A stretch of DNA of 64,000 nucleotides from an uncultured Chitinophaga sp. (lineage in GTDB: Bacteria; Bacteroidota; Bacteroidia; Cytophagales; Cyclobacteriaceae): contig CABHOK010000014.1 of assembly GCA_902168205.1 (NCBI GenBank), positions 248,001 through 312,000 of the forward strand, given 5' to 3'. A program made the position numbers and the translations under genes. The notes beneath the pieces were generated by a model. That model had not been told where the DNA came from. It did no database searches and saw only the letters and a list, made by a program, of their open reading frames with translations. The stretch's first letter is position 1, and every line of letters begins with the position of its first letter. Of the stretch, positions 35,632-45,097 are shown one piece after another.

Positions 35632-37749
35632 CTATGAAAAGATTTGGTACACCGCCAATGCAGAAACATACGCCAGCACTGTCATGTACGCCAGTTGAAT
35701 AAGTGGCCATTTCCATCCGTGTGTTTCACGATATACAACCGCGAGCGTACTCATGCACTGCATGGCAAATGTGTAAAATACGAGGAGTGAAAAACCTACG
35801 GCTGGCGTAAACCGCGGACCACCGGTATCAGGATTGACCTCTTCTTTCATTCGTACCTTGATGGTAGTCTCATCCTCGCCAACACTACCAATGCTGTAAA
35901 TAGTAGCGATCGTACCAACAAATACTTCGCGTGCTGCGAAAGATGTAATGAGCGCTATACCAATTTTCCAATCGTAGCCTAATGGTTTAATGGCAGGCTC
36001 AATCGCTTTGCCAATAATACCGGCATACGAGTTCTCCAGTTTATAAGCAGCAACACGATCGGCAAATGCCTGCTCTGTGAGACGCATGTTCTGTGTTTGC
36101 TGCGACACAACCTCCTCAGCTTTACTCATGGTATCGCCAGGACCATAGCTTGCCAGCACCCAAAGTATAATGGCTATTGCCATAATTACTTTACCGGCTT
36201 CCAACACAAATGCTTTTGTCTTTTCAAGTATAGTATATCCTACGTTCGACCATTTTGGAATTCTATAGGTCGGTAGTTCCATCATGAGGTAACTGCGTTC
36301 CTTCACGTTAATGATCAACTTCATAACCCACGCAGAACCTAAAGCAGCAAAAAAACCGAGCAGATATAGTCCCATGAGTGCAAGACCCTGCATGTTAATG
36401 ACGCCTAATACTTTTTGATCCGGCACGATCAACGCAATGAGAATTGTAAATATAGGCAGGCGTGCCGAGCAACTCATCAACGGTGTTACCAGTATGGTAA
36501 TGGTTCGCTCTTTCCAGTTATCGATGGTGCGCGTAGCCATGATCGCAGGTATAGCACACGCTACTCCCGACATAAGCGGAACAACACTTTTACCATTGAG
36601 TCCGAACTTGCGCATTACTTTGTCCATCAGAAAAACAACGCGCGCCATATAGCCTGACTCTTCGAGTATCGATATAAACGCAAACAGTATGGCAATCTGC
36701 GGAACGAAGATTATAATTCCACCAAGTCCGGGTATAACACCTTCTGCCAACAGACTGGTGAGTGGTCCTTCCTGTAAAACCGAACCTACATAATTACTGA
36801 GTGAGGCAAATACACTATCAATAAAATCCATTGGTAATGTTGCCCACGCGAAGATGGCCTGAAAAATAAGGAAGAGTATACCGAAGAAAATAAGATAGCC
36901 CCACACTTTATGTGTGATGATGTGATCGATCTGATTCGATTTCTTTTTCCAGGAATGATCCGGAGCTTTCAGTGTAACATCATTCAGCAGATCCTGAATG
37001 AAGCTATAGCGATGTATTGTTTCAGCGCCCTGAAATTTACCGGGGAAAAACTGGTGAGTATCTCTGATCTGGTCTACAATCTTCTTCCGCTCTGCTGTTA
37101 GAAAAGTGAGCGAACGCGGCTGCTCTAAAAACAGGTAGGCTTCATAATCATTATCAACATTCAGTCGCTCGCGTAACTCCCGTACAGGTTCTTTTGTATC
37201 ATCCCATATAGAAAATACTTTTTTCTCAGGCACGGGCAGCGGCTTGGCGAGCTGTGCTTTCAACTCATTTATACCTATACCATTGCGTGCATTTATCGTA
37301 ACAACGGGTACACCGAGCTTTTTCGACAGCATCTGAATGTCGTAGCTGATGCCGGCTTTTGCTGCGAGGTCCATCATGTTCAGCACAAGCATAGTGGGCA
37401 AGCCAACATCAATAACTTGTGTGAGCAGCAACAGTCCGCGTTTCAGATTAGTAGCATCGGCTACAACAACAATTTTATCAGGAGTATTTTCAGAATGATG
37501 ATCGAGCAGTACTTCAGAAACAATCTGCTCATCCAGACTTCTCGGATATATACTATATACACCGGGGAAATCGATTACCTCTACAATATTGCTATTGGAA
37601 AGTGTGCAGGTTCCGGATTTTTTTTCAACCGTTACTCCGGGAAAATTTCCAATCTTCTGATTAAGACCCGTGAGGTGATTGAACAGCGATGATTTCCCTG
37701 AGTTCGGATTACCGATTAATGCAATTTTTAAACGTTTCGGAGAAGCCAT
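35632..37749 (-). CDS. feoB: Ferrous iron transporter FeoB
   Basis: The Fe(II) uptake permease, 705 residues. The N-terminal G domain has the P-loop GNPNSGKS at residues 13-20 and GVYSIYPRS/VLNMMD segments; the C-terminal part has two gate regions (VVPLMSGVACAIPAIMATRT and AAREVFVGTIATIYS) with conserved Cys. feoA ends five bases before its start, so FeoA and FeoB are cotranscribed in the canonical order. There is no fused FeoA domain. Confidence 0.95.
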   Translation of the reverse strand: MASPKRLKIALIGNPNSGKSSLFNHLTGLNQKIGNFPGVTVEKKSGTCTLSNSNIVEVIDFPGVYSIYPRSLDEQIVSEVLLDHHSENTPDKIVVVADATNLKRGLLLLTQVIDVGLPTMLVLNMMDLAAKAGISYDIQMLSKKLGVPVVTINARNGIGINELKAQLAKPLPVPEKKVFSIWDDTKEPVRELRERLNVDNDYEAYLFLEQPRSLTFLTAERKKIVDQIRDTHQFFPGKFQGAETIHRYSFIQDLLNDVTLKAPDHSWKKKSNQIDHIITHKVWGYLIFFGILFLIFQAIFAWATLPMDFIDSVFASLSNYVGSVLQEGPLTSLLAEGVIPGLGGIIIFVPQIAILFAFISILEESGYMARVVFLMDKVMRKFGLNGKSVVPLMSGVACAIPAIMATRTIDNWKERTITILVTPLMSCSARLPIFTILIALIVPDQKVLGVINMQGLALMGLYLLGFFAALGSAWVMKLIINVKERSYLMMELPTYRIPKWSNVGYTILEKTKAFVLEAGKVIMAIAIILWVLASYGPGDTMSKAEEVVSQQTQNMRLTEQAFADRVAAYKLENSYAGIIGKAIEPAIKPLGYDWKIGIALITSFAAREVFVGTIATIYSIGSVGEDETTIKVRMKEEVNPDTGGPRFTPAVGFSLLVFYTFAMQCMSTLAVVYRETHGWKWPLIQLAYMTVLAYVSALAVYQIFS

Positions 37750-37754
37750 CTACA

Positions 37755-37985
37755 TTAGTTCAGAATAGATATAGTTGCTGCTTCTTCCAGACGAAGCGAA
37801 AGTTCGTAGCCTGAAACACTGATACAGATCGGGTCGCCAAAGGGGGCGGTAAAATTAAAACGCACGGCAGCTCCAGGTAAACACCCCATCTCCATCAACT
37901 TTACAGAAAGATGGTCGTCTGTAAAACCCGCCACAATCCCAACTTCACCGGGCTTCATTTCTGAAACATTTTTCAACCGTGTCAT
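37755..37985 (-). CDS. feoA: Ferrous iron transport protein FeoA
   Basis: A 76-residue SH3-like protein that supports FeoB. Motifs include MKPGEVGIVAGF, LMEMGCLPGAAV and FNFTAPFGDPI, and the Cys48 region typical of FeoA. It heads the minus-strand run and has a good promoter at 38018-38049 with an imperfect palindrome at the predicted transcription start. Confidence 0.93.
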   Translation of the reverse strand: MTRLKNVSEMKPGEVGIVAGFTDDHLSVKLMEMGCLPGAAVRFNFTAPFGDPICISVSGYELSLRLEEAATISILN

Positions 37986-37995
37986 CCCCTACTTA

Positions 37996-38011
37996 TTTAG
38001 ATTAATTTCAA
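37996..38011. promoter_or_regulatory. Imperfect palindrome at the feoAB transcription start (possible iron-regulator site)
   Basis: Six of eight base pairs match around the centre of tttagattaatttcaa. It covers roughly +1 to +16 of the predicted feoA transcript. The style is closer to a DtxR/IdeR-like site than to a classic Fur box. Repressor binding is inferred only from the position and the iron-uptake target. Confidence 0.35.
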
Positions 38012-38017
38012 ACAAGA

Positions 38018-38049
38018 CAAAGATATGGGTGGTTCCGATGTGGAGCAAA
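38018..38049 (-). promoter_or_regulatory. feoAB promoter
   Basis: On the minus strand TTTG (38046-38049) and TATCTTTG (38018-38025) are separated by exactly 20 bases. The predicted start lies near 38011, giving a leader of about 26 bases before ATG 37985. Confidence 0.65.
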
Positions 38050-38100
38050 TGATTTATTTTTCAAAAAGTAATGTTGTTAATCATATTTTAACGGGTGAAT

Positions 38101-38253
38101 ATGGATAAGAAAAAGAAGCCGGCAAAAAAGGATGATCAGGCGCCAAAGGCAGCCCCGAAACCGGAAGAACCAATCGTAAAAGAAGAAGAAAAGCCTTTTG
38201 ACTTCGGAGGTTTTCCGCAGCGTGACTTAAAAAAGAATCTGGGTTGCGGCTAG
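38101..38253 (+). CDS. Conserved 50-aa protein with DLKKNLGCG tail
   Basis: A complete 50-residue ORF from ATG 38101 to TAG 38251-38253. The N-terminus is a Lys/Pro/Ala-rich low-complexity stretch (MDKKKKPAKKDDQAPKAAPK) and the C-terminus ends FDFGGFPQRDLKKNLGCG. I recall the same C-terminal signature in small hypothetical proteins of other Cytophagales. No signal peptide or membrane segment. The C-terminal Cys-Gly end may be a metal or modification site. It lies between the divergent feoA gene and the convergent tauE gene. Confidence 0.7.
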   Translation: MDKKKKPAKKDDQAPKAAPKPEEPIVKEEEKPFDFGGFPQRDLKKNLGCG

Positions 38254-38265
38254 GCCGAGCCGTCT

Positions 38266-39192
38266 TTAGAACGAAGTTATACTTACGTAGATGATGCGTA
38301 TACTTACCGCGATAACCATTATACCCACGAAAATCATCATTCGCTTAACAGGTAATCGGCTGGAGAGATATGCTGCGATTGGTGCGGCTACAATTCCACC
38401 GGCAATGAGCCCGGCAATTACCTGCCAATGACTGAGTCCGATAACAGCAAAGAATGTGAGTGAACTGGCGAGTGCTACAAAGAATTCTGTAAGATTAACA
38501 GAACCTATAGTATAGCGCGGATGTCTGCCACCGGCAATTAATGTTGATGATACAATAGGTCCCCAGCCGCCTCCGCCAATAGAGTCCATAAAACCTCCAA
38601 ACGTAGCGAGCTTCGGTATAGCTTTCGATTTTATTTTTTTATTGCTGCCTACAATAGCTTTGCGAATGATGACAATACCCAGATATAAAGTATAAATAGC
38701 AATAACGGGTTTGATATAGCTGTTATACTGTTCAAGCGATGAAAGTACATAAGCCCCTAATGCAGCACCAATTACACCTGGCAATAATAGAGTCTTAAAA
38801 AGTTTCTTGTTAACATTCTGAAACTTCAGGTGCATAAGTCCTGACACTCCACTTGTAAAAATTTCAGATGTATGAATGCTTGCACTGGCTGCAGCAGGCG
38901 GAACGCCAAACGAAAGCAGGAATGTTGAAGCACTCACCCCATAGGCCATACCCAGTGCACCGTCAATCATCTGTGCTATAAAACCAGCGATCATGAACAA
39001 ATAGAAATCATCACTCAGCTGGCTAACCCATGAATCGGTGATTTCAAAAACATTATACGAATAGAGAATTACACCAAACGTAAACACCGCTATCGCTACA
39101 ATAACCGTGATGTACACATACCTCCAATTGAATGCAGGTTTTTGTGGTACTTCCAGTGTTGTAACTTTTTCGTATGCTTGCTGAGTCTCCAT
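38266..39192 (-). CDS. Sulfite exporter TauE/SafE family protein
   Basis: A membrane transporter of the TauE/SafE group, about eight helices in 308 residues, with the family repeat APVGAAIGALAGK-like segments (here GVSASTFLLSFGVPPAAASA and GGFMDSIGGGGWGPIVSST). These proteins export sulfite, sulfonates or related anions; the substrate is unknown. The N-terminal cytoplasmic extension is longer than usual. Confidence 0.85.
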   Translation of the reverse strand: METQQAYEKVTTLEVPQKPAFNWRYVYITVIVAIAVFTFGVILYSYNVFEITDSWVSQLSDDFYLFMIAGFIAQMIDGALGMAYGVSASTFLLSFGVPPAAASASIHTSEIFTSGVSGLMHLKFQNVNKKLFKTLLLPGVIGAALGAYVLSSLEQYNSYIKPVIAIYTLYLGIVIIRKAIVGSNKKIKSKAIPKLATFGGFMDSIGGGGWGPIVSSTLIAGGRHPRYTIGSVNLTEFFVALASSLTFFAVIGLSHWQVIAGLIAGGIVAAPIAAYLSSRLPVKRMMIFVGIMVIAVSIRIIYVSITSF

Positions 39193-39329
39193 CTCTGTTT
39201 CTGTGTTGTTCCGTCTATCCTCTATTCTCTATCGAACTAGTATACAAATATGGGCCCACATAATCTACCGACCAAACATTCTCGGAAAAAAGGACGCAAA
39301 AATCTGAAATCTCCTCTGATTAGCCGTTT

Positions 39330-41771
39330 TCAGATGCTTTCGGCAACAAATACGCGCTTCACGCGCTCACTGGTGTTCGTTAAAATTTCGTATGGAATAG
39401 TCTTGATCGAAGCTGCTACTTCCTGTATCGGCAATTGTGCTCCAAATAAAATTACTTCATCACCCTCGTTAGCGTCAATACCGGTTATGTCTACCATCGA
39501 CATGTCCATGCATACATTTCCGATAACCGGTGCGCGCTTTCCATTGATCAAGACATGCCCTACACCGCGACTGAACGCGCGGCTGAACCCATCGGCATAA
39601 CCCACGGCAATCGTGGCAAGTGTCATGTCTTGCTCGGCCACTCCTCTTCGTCCGTATCCTATACTTTCACCCTTCGGAATATTTCGCACCTGCGATATAA
39701 TTGTCTTTAATGTAGCAACAGGCTTGAGCTCATGGAAACCTTCTGTTGTAGGATCAACACCGTACAACCCTATGCCTAAGCGCACCATATCCATTTGTAA
39801 ATGCGGGAGCCTGAGTATACCTGGTGTATTGAGAATATGATAGAATGGTTTATAGCCTAACGCCTCGGAGATAACGTCTGCCCACCGTCTGAATTTGTCG
39901 GCCTGGCTTGTTGAAAACGCATCATGCTGCAATTCGTCTGCTCCCGCCAGGTGGCTAAATATAGAGGCAACTTTAATATTCGGATTTGATGAAAGTAAAT
40001 TTGTTAGCTCACCAAGATCGCGTTCTTCAAAACCGAGACGGTGCATACCGGTATCAAGCTTGATATGAATATGACATACCTTCCCTTGAAGGAAAGCTGC
40101 CAGTGCTTTGAGGATTTTAAAACTATATATCTCCGGCTCTAAATTATAGGTGAGAATAGAATTGAAGCTTTCTTCCGAAGGGTTCATCACCATAATCGGA
40201 AGTGTAATGTGGTTCTTGCGCAGATCTACCCCTTCATCGGCATAAGCCACGCCCAGGTAATCTACCTTATGATATTGAAGTATATTGGCTATCTCATTAC
40301 TGCCACTACCATATGCAAATGCTTTCACCATTACCATAATACGTGTGGAAGGACGTAAGCGCGATCGGAAGAAATTAAGATTATTCACCAGTGCGCCAAG
40401 GTTTATTTCCATAACGGTGCCATGTACTTTACGCTGCAGCCGGCTTACTATCTTCTCGAACTGAAAAGCACGAGCACCCTTCACCAGTATAACTTCATCC
40501 TGGAGTTGATCGGTATTAAAATTACTCAGAAAGTCTTCAGTACTTTCATAAAAGGAAGCATTCGCGGAAAACAGGTGTTTGAATTCACCGAGAACTTTAC
40601 CCACTCCTGTAAAGTTATCTACCTTGTTCCGCTGCACCAGTTCAGCGATCTGTTTTATCAATGCGTCTTTTTCCAATCCGGATTCAAGTATATCCGAGAG
40701 GATGATTCGTTTACGCGTGCGCTGATGTTGATGAAGCAGAAACTGCAAACTTATTTCGAGACCAGCCAGATCGTTATTATAGGTATCATCAATCAACTGG
40801 CAATGGTTTATACCTTCCTTCAACTCCAACCGCATGTGCACTGTTCGCAAGCTGGTTATACACTCCTGTATATATATAGGATCATATTTCAACCAAAGCA
40901 AAAGCGCCACACAATGAAAGCAGTTCTCAACCGATGCCGGATCTGAGAAGGGCAACGTTAGCGAGAAAGTATGTTTATTATAGGTTACATTGAAGCCTGA
41001 AGCTTTTCGCTGAATGCTAACATCTGCTCCTTCCTTGTAGCCCCACGTAAAAAGTTTCTTCAATTCATGGGCAGCCACTGCGCGATCTATAGCCGCATGA
41101 TCTTTACAGTATATAACTACCTTGGCTTCGTCAAACAGTCGCAGCTTCTCCTGTATCTTTTGCTCACGATCAGAAAAACCTTCGTCATGTGCAGAACCAA
41201 TTGTTGAAAATATACCGATTGTGGGCTGAATGACCTGAGCGAGATTCTGCATTTCGTCAGGTCTGGATATACCGGCTTCAAAAATTCCGATCTGATGATG
41301 CGACTGTATCTGCCACACCGACAACGGCACGCCTACCTGTGAATTATAACTTCCCGGGTTTTTAACAACATTCAGTTTTTTAGACAACATCTGGAACAAC
41401 CATTCTTTAATAATAGTCTTTCCATTACTTCCGGTAATGCCTACAACTGGTATACTAAATTGTGAGCGGTGAAAAGCAACCAGGCGTTGCAACGCCTGTA
41501 TAGATGATGATACTTGTATAATGTTGGCTTCCGGCAATTGCTCAACGCTATCAACCTTTTGCTCCACTACAAATTGCCGGATGCCGCGCTGGTATAGCTC
41601 ATGTATAAAGCGATGGGCATTATGTCGCTCACCGGCAATAGCAAAGAAAAGTGTTCCGGGTGTTGCCGTAGCCTTTCTGCTATCGATACTCAATGAAGTT
41701 ATACCTCTGTCTTCAAAGGTGAAAACAGTTTTACCTTTTAATATTCTTTCAAGCTGCGAAAATCGGATCAT
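39330..41771 (-). CDS. murF-alr: Bifunctional MurF and alanine racemase
   Basis: An 813-residue fusion for peptidoglycan precursors. Residues about 1-445 are MurF, the UDP-MurNAc-tripeptide:D-Ala-D-Ala ligase, with the P-loop GITGSNGKT starting at residue 111. Residues about 450-813 are alanine racemase, with PLP-Lys483 in MVKAFAYGSGS and segments GVAYADEGVDLR and NIPKGESIGYGRRG. The fusion places D-Ala supply and D-Ala-D-Ala addition on one chain; it is a known Bacteroidetes arrangement. It follows csaA three bases later. Confidence 0.94.
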   Translation of the reverse strand: MIRFSQLERILKGKTVFTFEDRGITSLSIDSRKATATPGTLFFAIAGERHNAHRFIHELYQRGIRQFVVEQKVDSVEQLPEANIIQVSSSIQALQRLVAFHRSQFSIPVVGITGSNGKTIIKEWLFQMLSKKLNVVKNPGSYNSQVGVPLSVWQIQSHHQIGIFEAGISRPDEMQNLAQVIQPTIGIFSTIGSAHDEGFSDREQKIQEKLRLFDEAKVVIYCKDHAAIDRAVAAHELKKLFTWGYKEGADVSIQRKASGFNVTYNKHTFSLTLPFSDPASVENCFHCVALLLWLKYDPIYIQECITSLRTVHMRLELKEGINHCQLIDDTYNNDLAGLEISLQFLLHQHQRTRKRIILSDILESGLEKDALIKQIAELVQRNKVDNFTGVGKVLGEFKHLFSANASFYESTEDFLSNFNTDQLQDEVILVKGARAFQFEKIVSRLQRKVHGTVMEINLGALVNNLNFFRSRLRPSTRIMVMVKAFAYGSGSNEIANILQYHKVDYLGVAYADEGVDLRKNHITLPIMVMNPSEESFNSILTYNLEPEIYSFKILKALAAFLQGKVCHIHIKLDTGMHRLGFEERDLGELTNLLSSNPNIKVASIFSHLAGADELQHDAFSTSQADKFRRWADVISEALGYKPFYHILNTPGILRLPHLQMDMVRLGIGLYGVDPTTEGFHELKPVATLKTIISQVRNIPKGESIGYGRRGVAEQDMTLATIAVGYADGFSRAFSRGVGHVLINGKRAPVIGNVCMDMSMVDITGIDANEGDEVILFGAQLPIQEVAASIKTIPYEILTNTSERVKRVFVAESI

Positions 41772-41774
41772 GGT

Positions 41775-42104
41775 TTAAAACAGACGAGCACCGTTCGGCA
41801 CCTCTTTGTCTATCGTGCTCAAAACAACAGCTTTATTTTTATCCGGGAAACCCGTCACCAAAACTTCTGATACAAAATTTGCGATTTGCTTCGGAGGGAA
41901 ATTCACCACGCAGATAACGCGTTTGCCAATTAATTCCTTCGGTGTATAGTGCTCAGTAATTTGAGCACTTGATTTTTTTATACCGAGCTCTCCTAAATCC
42001 ACCCATACCTTTATAGCAGGTTTCTTTGCTTCCGCAAACGATTCCGCTTTTACGATAGTGCCGGCCCGTAAATCAACTTTCGAAAATTCGTCCCATGTTA
42101 ACAT
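41775..42104 (-). CDS. csaA: CsaA-like tRNA-binding-fold protein
   Basis: A 109-residue OB-fold protein of the EMAP/CsaA type, in which a conserved F-x-x-V-D-x-R-x-G-x-I opens the chain ([15 protein letters not shown]). CsaA is described as a chaperone-like protein with affinity for SecA and precursors in Bacillus. The family also binds tRNA-like RNA in larger enzymes. It is the first gene of a two-gene unit with murF-alr. Confidence 0.83.
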   Translation of the reverse strand: MLTWDEFSKVDLRAGTIVKAESFAEAKKPAIKVWVDLGELGIKKSSAQITEHYTPKELIGKRVICVVNFPPKQIANFVSEVLVTGFPDKNKAVVLSTIDKEVPNGARLF

Positions 42105-42141
42105 TGGTATAAAATATTAAAAACTATAAAATTTCTTACAT

Positions 42142-42174
42142 CTTTCGGTCAACCGACTGAAGTTATGCCGAAAG
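42142..42174. repeat. Inverted repeat between the divergent csaA and small secreted protein genes
   Basis: ctttcgg (42142-42148) and ccgaaag (42168-42174) form a 7-bp stem around 19 bases in a short divergent promoter region. It may be a regulatory site; there is no terminator tract. Confidence 0.3.
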
Positions 42175-42266
42175 AAATGGCATTACGAGTTTAATTTCGT
42201 ACTTTGTCGAAACAAAAAATAAAATTCTGGCGTTAACTACAAGCACCTGGGGAGCCTACAACCATA

Positions 42267-42641
42267 ATGAAGCTTAAACTTCATCACATATTGGTAACAA
42301 CTTGCCTGAGTATTCTTGCTCCGGCCGGTATTTCTACGCTTCATGCGCAAGATGCATCCTTCGATGAAACACCAGCTACCTCAGAAAAAGAACGGGTAAA
42401 CTACTATCCAGGTGGTGAAGGTGAGCCTGCTGGTGGCGGTGCAACCGTTAACACGAACAGCAATAAATCCACTACGGCTTTACGAGATTCCTCCAGCTTT
42501 AAAACGTTTACTCCGGCACGCGTACCGATCGAACCTTCCAAACATAACGCGAAACCTGCTCATGACGAAGACGATGTTCTATCGTTCAACTTCCTTTACT
42601 ATATCATCCGGAAGTATAAACTTCAGGATATCGTAGATTAA
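42267..42641 (+). CDS. Small secreted protein, function unknown
   Basis: A 124-residue protein: signal peptide residues 1-27 ending LHAQ, a Gly-rich disordered middle, and a conserved-looking C-terminus DEDDVLSFNFLYYIIRKYKL. I do not recognise the family. It stands 37 bases before the TonB receptor start but may have its own transcript, because a palindrome covers the receptor start region. Confidence 0.65.
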   Translation: MKLKLHHILVTTCLSILAPAGISTLHAQDASFDETPATSEKERVNYYPGGEGEPAGGGATVNTNSNKSTTALRDSSSFKTFTPARVPIEPSKHNAKPAHDEDDVLSFNFLYYIIRKYKLQDIVD

Positions 42642-42666
42642 CAATACTTTTTTTGTTTCTATTCAT

Positions 42667-42691
42667 ATATTTGCAACGATGTTGCAAATAT
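42667..42691. promoter_or_regulatory. Perfect palindromic operator overlapping the TonB receptor start codon
   Basis: atatttgcaac at 42667-42677 and gttgcaaatat at 42681-42691 are exact reverse complements around a gat spacer. The central gat-g contains the ATG at 42679. The -7-like TATATTTG (42666-42673) is nested in the left half, so a bound dimer would block both RNA polymerase and the start site. The position six bases before ATG suggests a leaderless message. The shape resembles Zur/Fur-family boxes; metal control is an inference, supported by a Fur-family gene at 28570. Confidence 0.6.
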
Positions 42692-45075
42692 TAAAAATTA
42701 CGGTTTTCGCGATTGGTTCGCTTTTGGTGATTCGGGGAGTTGCTCAATCGCAGCCATGCAATCTTTCTTTGAGGGGTACTGTAAAAGATAAAGATGGGAC
42801 ATCGCTGATTGGTGCAGCGATCTGGATTGAATCGCTACAAAAAGGAAGCAGTGTTGATGCCGATGGAACATTCTTAGTCGAAAATCTCTGCGCAGGAAAA
42901 TATACTATAACTGTAAAATTTGTTGGCTATACCGATAAGACCATAGGTATAGATATACCGGCAAGTGATCCTGTCAAAATTATACTGGATCAAAATGTAC
43001 AACTCTTACACGAAGTTGTTGTTGAAGGTGCGCACGCTGAACAGCATGGTATATCGCAATCAGTGAGTGCACTCTCGTCCGAGCAACTTGATGCCAACAC
43101 GGGTAAATCATTGGGTGAACTGGTAAGGCAGCTTCCTGGTGTCAGCTCATTGAATACAGGTCCTGCTATTTTCAAACCTGTTATACAAGGTCTGCATAGC
43201 CATCGTATACTAATATTGAATAATGGCATTCGGCAAGAAGGACAGCAGTGGGGCATTGAACACGCGCCCGAAATAGATCCGTTCATTGCATCCGAAATAG
43301 AAGTAGTAAAGGGAGCAGAAACCGTACGCTATGGTGCCGATGCTGTAGGAGGAGTAATTATTGTGAATGCTCCGGAGCTCAGCTACACCAATAAACTTAA
43401 AGGTGAAGTAAATATAGGTGCCATGTCGAACGGCCGGTTAGGAGTTTTCTCCGGCACGGTAGAAGGAGGATTCAAAGGGACGCAAAACTGGGGCTGGCGT
43501 TTACAGGGCACTGCTAAAAAAGGTGGCGATTTTCATGCTCCGAATTATAATCTATCAAACACTGGTGTTCGGGAATATGATTTTTCAGGAACGTTGGGAT
43601 ATAAAAAGAACGATCAACAACTCGAAATATACTTTAGCAGCTTTAATACACAGATCGGAATCCTGCGCAGCGCACACACCGGAAATATAGCTGACCTTCA
43701 ATCATCCATTGAGAATGAACGCCCCTGGTATATAGCCGACTTCACATACGACATCAACAATCCACGACAAAAGATCAATCACCAATTACTGAAAATAAAA
43801 GCATCTAAAAATCTAAAGGGTCTTGGCAAACTAAATATACTCTATGGCGGTCAGTACAATAAACGTAAAGAGTTTGATATACGCAGAGGTGGCCGCAGCG
43901 ATATACCTGCATTGTCGCTTGATCTTCTCAGCAACGTTATTGATGCATCGCTGGAGCACAGTCTCGGCAGTAGCTGGTCAGGCAGTGTCGGCGTAAACGG
44001 TACATTCAGAAACAATAATAATGAAGCAGGCACCGGTATAGTGCCCCTCATACCCGACTATGACCTATATGCCGGAGGAATTTTTATCATAGAAAAATTA
44101 CGGAAGGAAGATTGGGTGCTGGAGCTGGGCGGACGCTTCGATCATCAATACCTGCAGGTTCTTACTTTCAATAGGCAAAACGAACTTATTAAACCAACCT
44201 TCAATTTCAATTATTTCTCGGGCTCCGCAGGAGTGTCTTATTTCTTTTCTGATAAGTCAAGATTCATATCGAACATTGGCATATCCTCACGTCCTCCTCA
44301 CATTAGTGAATTATATAGCCAGGGACTTCACCATGGCACAGCCTCTATTGAAGAAGGATTGATGTTACAAAATGGAGATTGGTCGAATGATCTTTCGCAG
44401 GTAAAGAAAGAAGTCTCGAAAAAATGGAGTAATACATTTCAACATACTGGCGAGAACGTGAGCTTCGAGGTTACCGGATTTATCAATCTTATTGATAACT
44501 ATATATACCTTCAGCCAACTGAAACACGTCTAACCATTCGCGGATATTTCCCTGTCTTCAAGTATAAACAAACTGACGCGCTGCTTGCCGGGGGTGATGC
44601 CTCTGTAAATGCCGGTATAACCAAACGGCTTAGCTATACCGGCAAGTTTTCTTATTTGTATGCACGCGATGTTACAAAAGATGATAAGCTTCCACTAATT
44701 CCACCAACACAATTGGAAAGTACATTGCGCTATGCATTTAACAACATCGGTAATTTCAAGAATATATATATAGCTGTAAGCATTCCTGTTACGCTCAAAC
44801 AATATCGGGCACCACTCACAGTATATCCGGAAGATGTACCGGACTACACAGACGATCGAAACTTTGACTTTATGTCGGCACCTGGCGCTTATGCATTACT
44901 CAATGTTGAGATCGGAGGAAAGATTCCTGTCAGCAAGCATGATTTATCAATAACATTAAGTGGAGAGAATTTACTGAACACATCGTATCGAAACTATATG
45001 AATCGCCTTCGATACTATGCCGATGACCTCGGCAGAAACGTCATGCTTAGACTCAAGTATAATTTTACAAATTAA
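42679..45075 (+). CDS. TonB-dependent receptor with N-terminal carboxypeptidase-like domain
   Basis: A 798-residue outer-membrane transporter. Signal peptide about residues 1-23; then a CarboxypepD-reg-like domain (CNLSLRGTVKDKDGTSLIGA, residues about 26-110); then the plug with GELVRQLPGVSSLN and EIEVVKGAETVRYGADAVGGV; then the barrel ending in a terminal aromatic strand (MLRLKYNF). The plug insert QGLHSHRILILNNGIRQEGQ has a His and the outer loops include LHHGTAS, compatible with a metal ligand-binding receptor. There is no SusD partner, so it is not a glycan (Sus) system. A surface lipoprotein follows after 22 bases. It is controlled by the operator at 42667-42691. Confidence 0.9.
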   Translation: MLQILKITVFAIGSLLVIRGVAQSQPCNLSLRGTVKDKDGTSLIGAAIWIESLQKGSSVDADGTFLVENLCAGKYTITVKFVGYTDKTIGIDIPASDPVKIILDQNVQLLHEVVVEGAHAEQHGISQSVSALSSEQLDANTGKSLGELVRQLPGVSSLNTGPAIFKPVIQGLHSHRILILNNGIRQEGQQWGIEHAPEIDPFIASEIEVVKGAETVRYGADAVGGVIIVNAPELSYTNKLKGEVNIGAMSNGRLGVFSGTVEGGFKGTQNWGWRLQGTAKKGGDFHAPNYNLSNTGVREYDFSGTLGYKKNDQQLEIYFSSFNTQIGILRSAHTGNIADLQSSIENERPWYIADFTYDINNPRQKINHQLLKIKASKNLKGLGKLNILYGGQYNKRKEFDIRRGGRSDIPALSLDLLSNVIDASLEHSLGSSWSGSVGVNGTFRNNNNEAGTGIVPLIPDYDLYAGGIFIIEKLRKEDWVLELGGRFDHQYLQVLTFNRQNELIKPTFNFNYFSGSAGVSYFFSDKSRFISNIGISSRPPHISELYSQGLHHGTASIEEGLMLQNGDWSNDLSQVKKEVSKKWSNTFQHTGENVSFEVTGFINLIDNYIYLQPTETRLTIRGYFPVFKYKQTDALLAGGDASVNAGITKRLSYTGKFSYLYARDVTKDDKLPLIPPTQLESTLRYAFNNIGNFKNIYIAVSIPVTLKQYRAPLTVYPEDVPDYTDDRNFDFMSAPGAYALLNVEIGGKIPVSKHDLSITLSGENLLNTSYRNYMNRLRYYADDLGRNVMLRLKYNFTN

Positions 45076-45097
45076 TAAACAACTAAAAATCAATTCT

